6,046 bases of DNA from Candidatus Sulfotelmatobacter sp. (GTDB lineage: Bacteria > Acidobacteriota > Terriglobia > Terriglobales > Acidobacteriaceae), in NCBI GenBank assembly GCA_030037515.1, contig JASHRE010000710.1:1-6046 (forward strand), written 5' to 3'. Position numbers and translations under genes: made by a program. The notes under the pieces are model-generated. The model made no database searches. It had not been told where the DNA came from and was given only the letters and a program-made list of their open reading frames with translations. Below, one piece after another: positions 5,795 through 6,046 of the stretch (the stretch's first letter is position 1; each line of letters opens with the position of its first letter).

Positions 5795-6046
5795 CAAGAA
5801 AATGGGAACGGTCGGCACTGCCCCACTCAGGCTTCGGCCGCTGCCAGCGCAACTGATCAATCCAACTCGTCAAGTAGCGCAACATAGCACCTTCATAGGT
5901 ATAGTTCCACAGTCGGTCCAAGCTCTCCTTCAGCAGATAAGCCTTCATGACTCGTCGGTTCAGCGCGAACAGTTCATTGAGTTGCCGTTTCTTGTCCGTG
6001 TTTAGGTGTACCCAACGCGACAGCAGCAACCAACGTTTCCCCTTCA
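5775..6046 (-). pseudogene. ISL3-family transposase remnant, truncated at the C-terminal side
   Basis: The minus-strand frame is open from the right edge of the window (it begins outside) and reads KGKRWLLLSRWVHLNTDKKR, QLNELFALNRRVMKAYLLKE, SLDRLWNYTYEGAMLRYLTS and WIDQLRWQRPKPEW. This wording, especially L-N-R-R-V-x-K-A-Y-L-L-K-E-S-L-D-R-L-W and the W-x-x-Q-L-R-W-Q-R segment, is what I know from the C-terminal half of ISL3-type DDE transposases. Family proteins normally continue with a helix of the type EKLAxML and an N-G-x-I-K-A-L-x-R-R-G-R-G segment. Here, after about position 5825, the frame runs into unrelated sequence and stops at TAG (5775-5777). The last part of the transposase and the corresponding IS end are therefore missing, so the element is probably dead. 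No terminal inverted repeat or target duplication is visible. Confidence 0.75.

Noticed and set aside
1..6046. CRISPR array, tRNA, rRNA, toxin-antitoxin pair or phage module
   Set aside because: No regularly spaced repeats, no cloverleaf-like sequence and no small paired genes with matching motifs were seen on either strand.

Overview
The window reads as a piece of an accessory region from a moderately GC-rich soil-type bacterium. The mix of genes (AmpH-like serine hydrolase, QOR-type oxidoreductase, LuxR-type regulators with a PAS-like middle, a secreted small beta-rich protein, an ISL3 remnant, a small Asp/Glu-rich ORF) reminds me of Acidobacteriota. That assignment is recalled impression only; no rRNA or marker gene is present to prove it. 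All genes except one lie on the minus strand.

Layout from left to right. 1-709 (minus) is the N-terminal two thirds of a PF00144-type serine beta-lactamase/DD-peptidase-like protein that runs off the left edge. A possible signal-peptide segment lies just upstream of its start, out of frame. 1007-1192 (minus) is a small acidic ORF. 1252-2229 (plus) is a complete zinc-free MDR/quinone-oxidoreductase-like enzyme and the only plus-strand gene. 2357-2821 (minus) is an unrecognised ORF of about 150 residues, followed by about 450 bases with no credible gene. 3277-4413 (minus) is a complete LuxR-type regulator with a conserved N-terminal domain, a PAS-like middle and a C-terminal HTH. Directly upstream of it, 4520-4955 (minus) is a broken and truncated paralogue of the same regulator. 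5283-5741 (minus) is a small exported protein with a signal peptide or lipobox and a Pro-rich linker. 5775-6046 (minus) is the remnant of an ISL3-type transposase that continues past the right edge.

The genes do not form an obvious pathway. The best internal story is local gene decay: a tandem pair of LuxR-type regulators in which the upstream copy has a frameshift and has lost its PAS and DNA-binding halves, next to a decayed IS element. I did not see a convincing new defence, CRISPR, toxin-antitoxin or biosynthetic system here. The most useful leads are the regulator pair with its shared, unnamed N-terminal domain, the small acidic ORF, the orphan ORF at 2357-2821, and the possible homopolymer frameshift that separates a signal peptide from the serine hydrolase.
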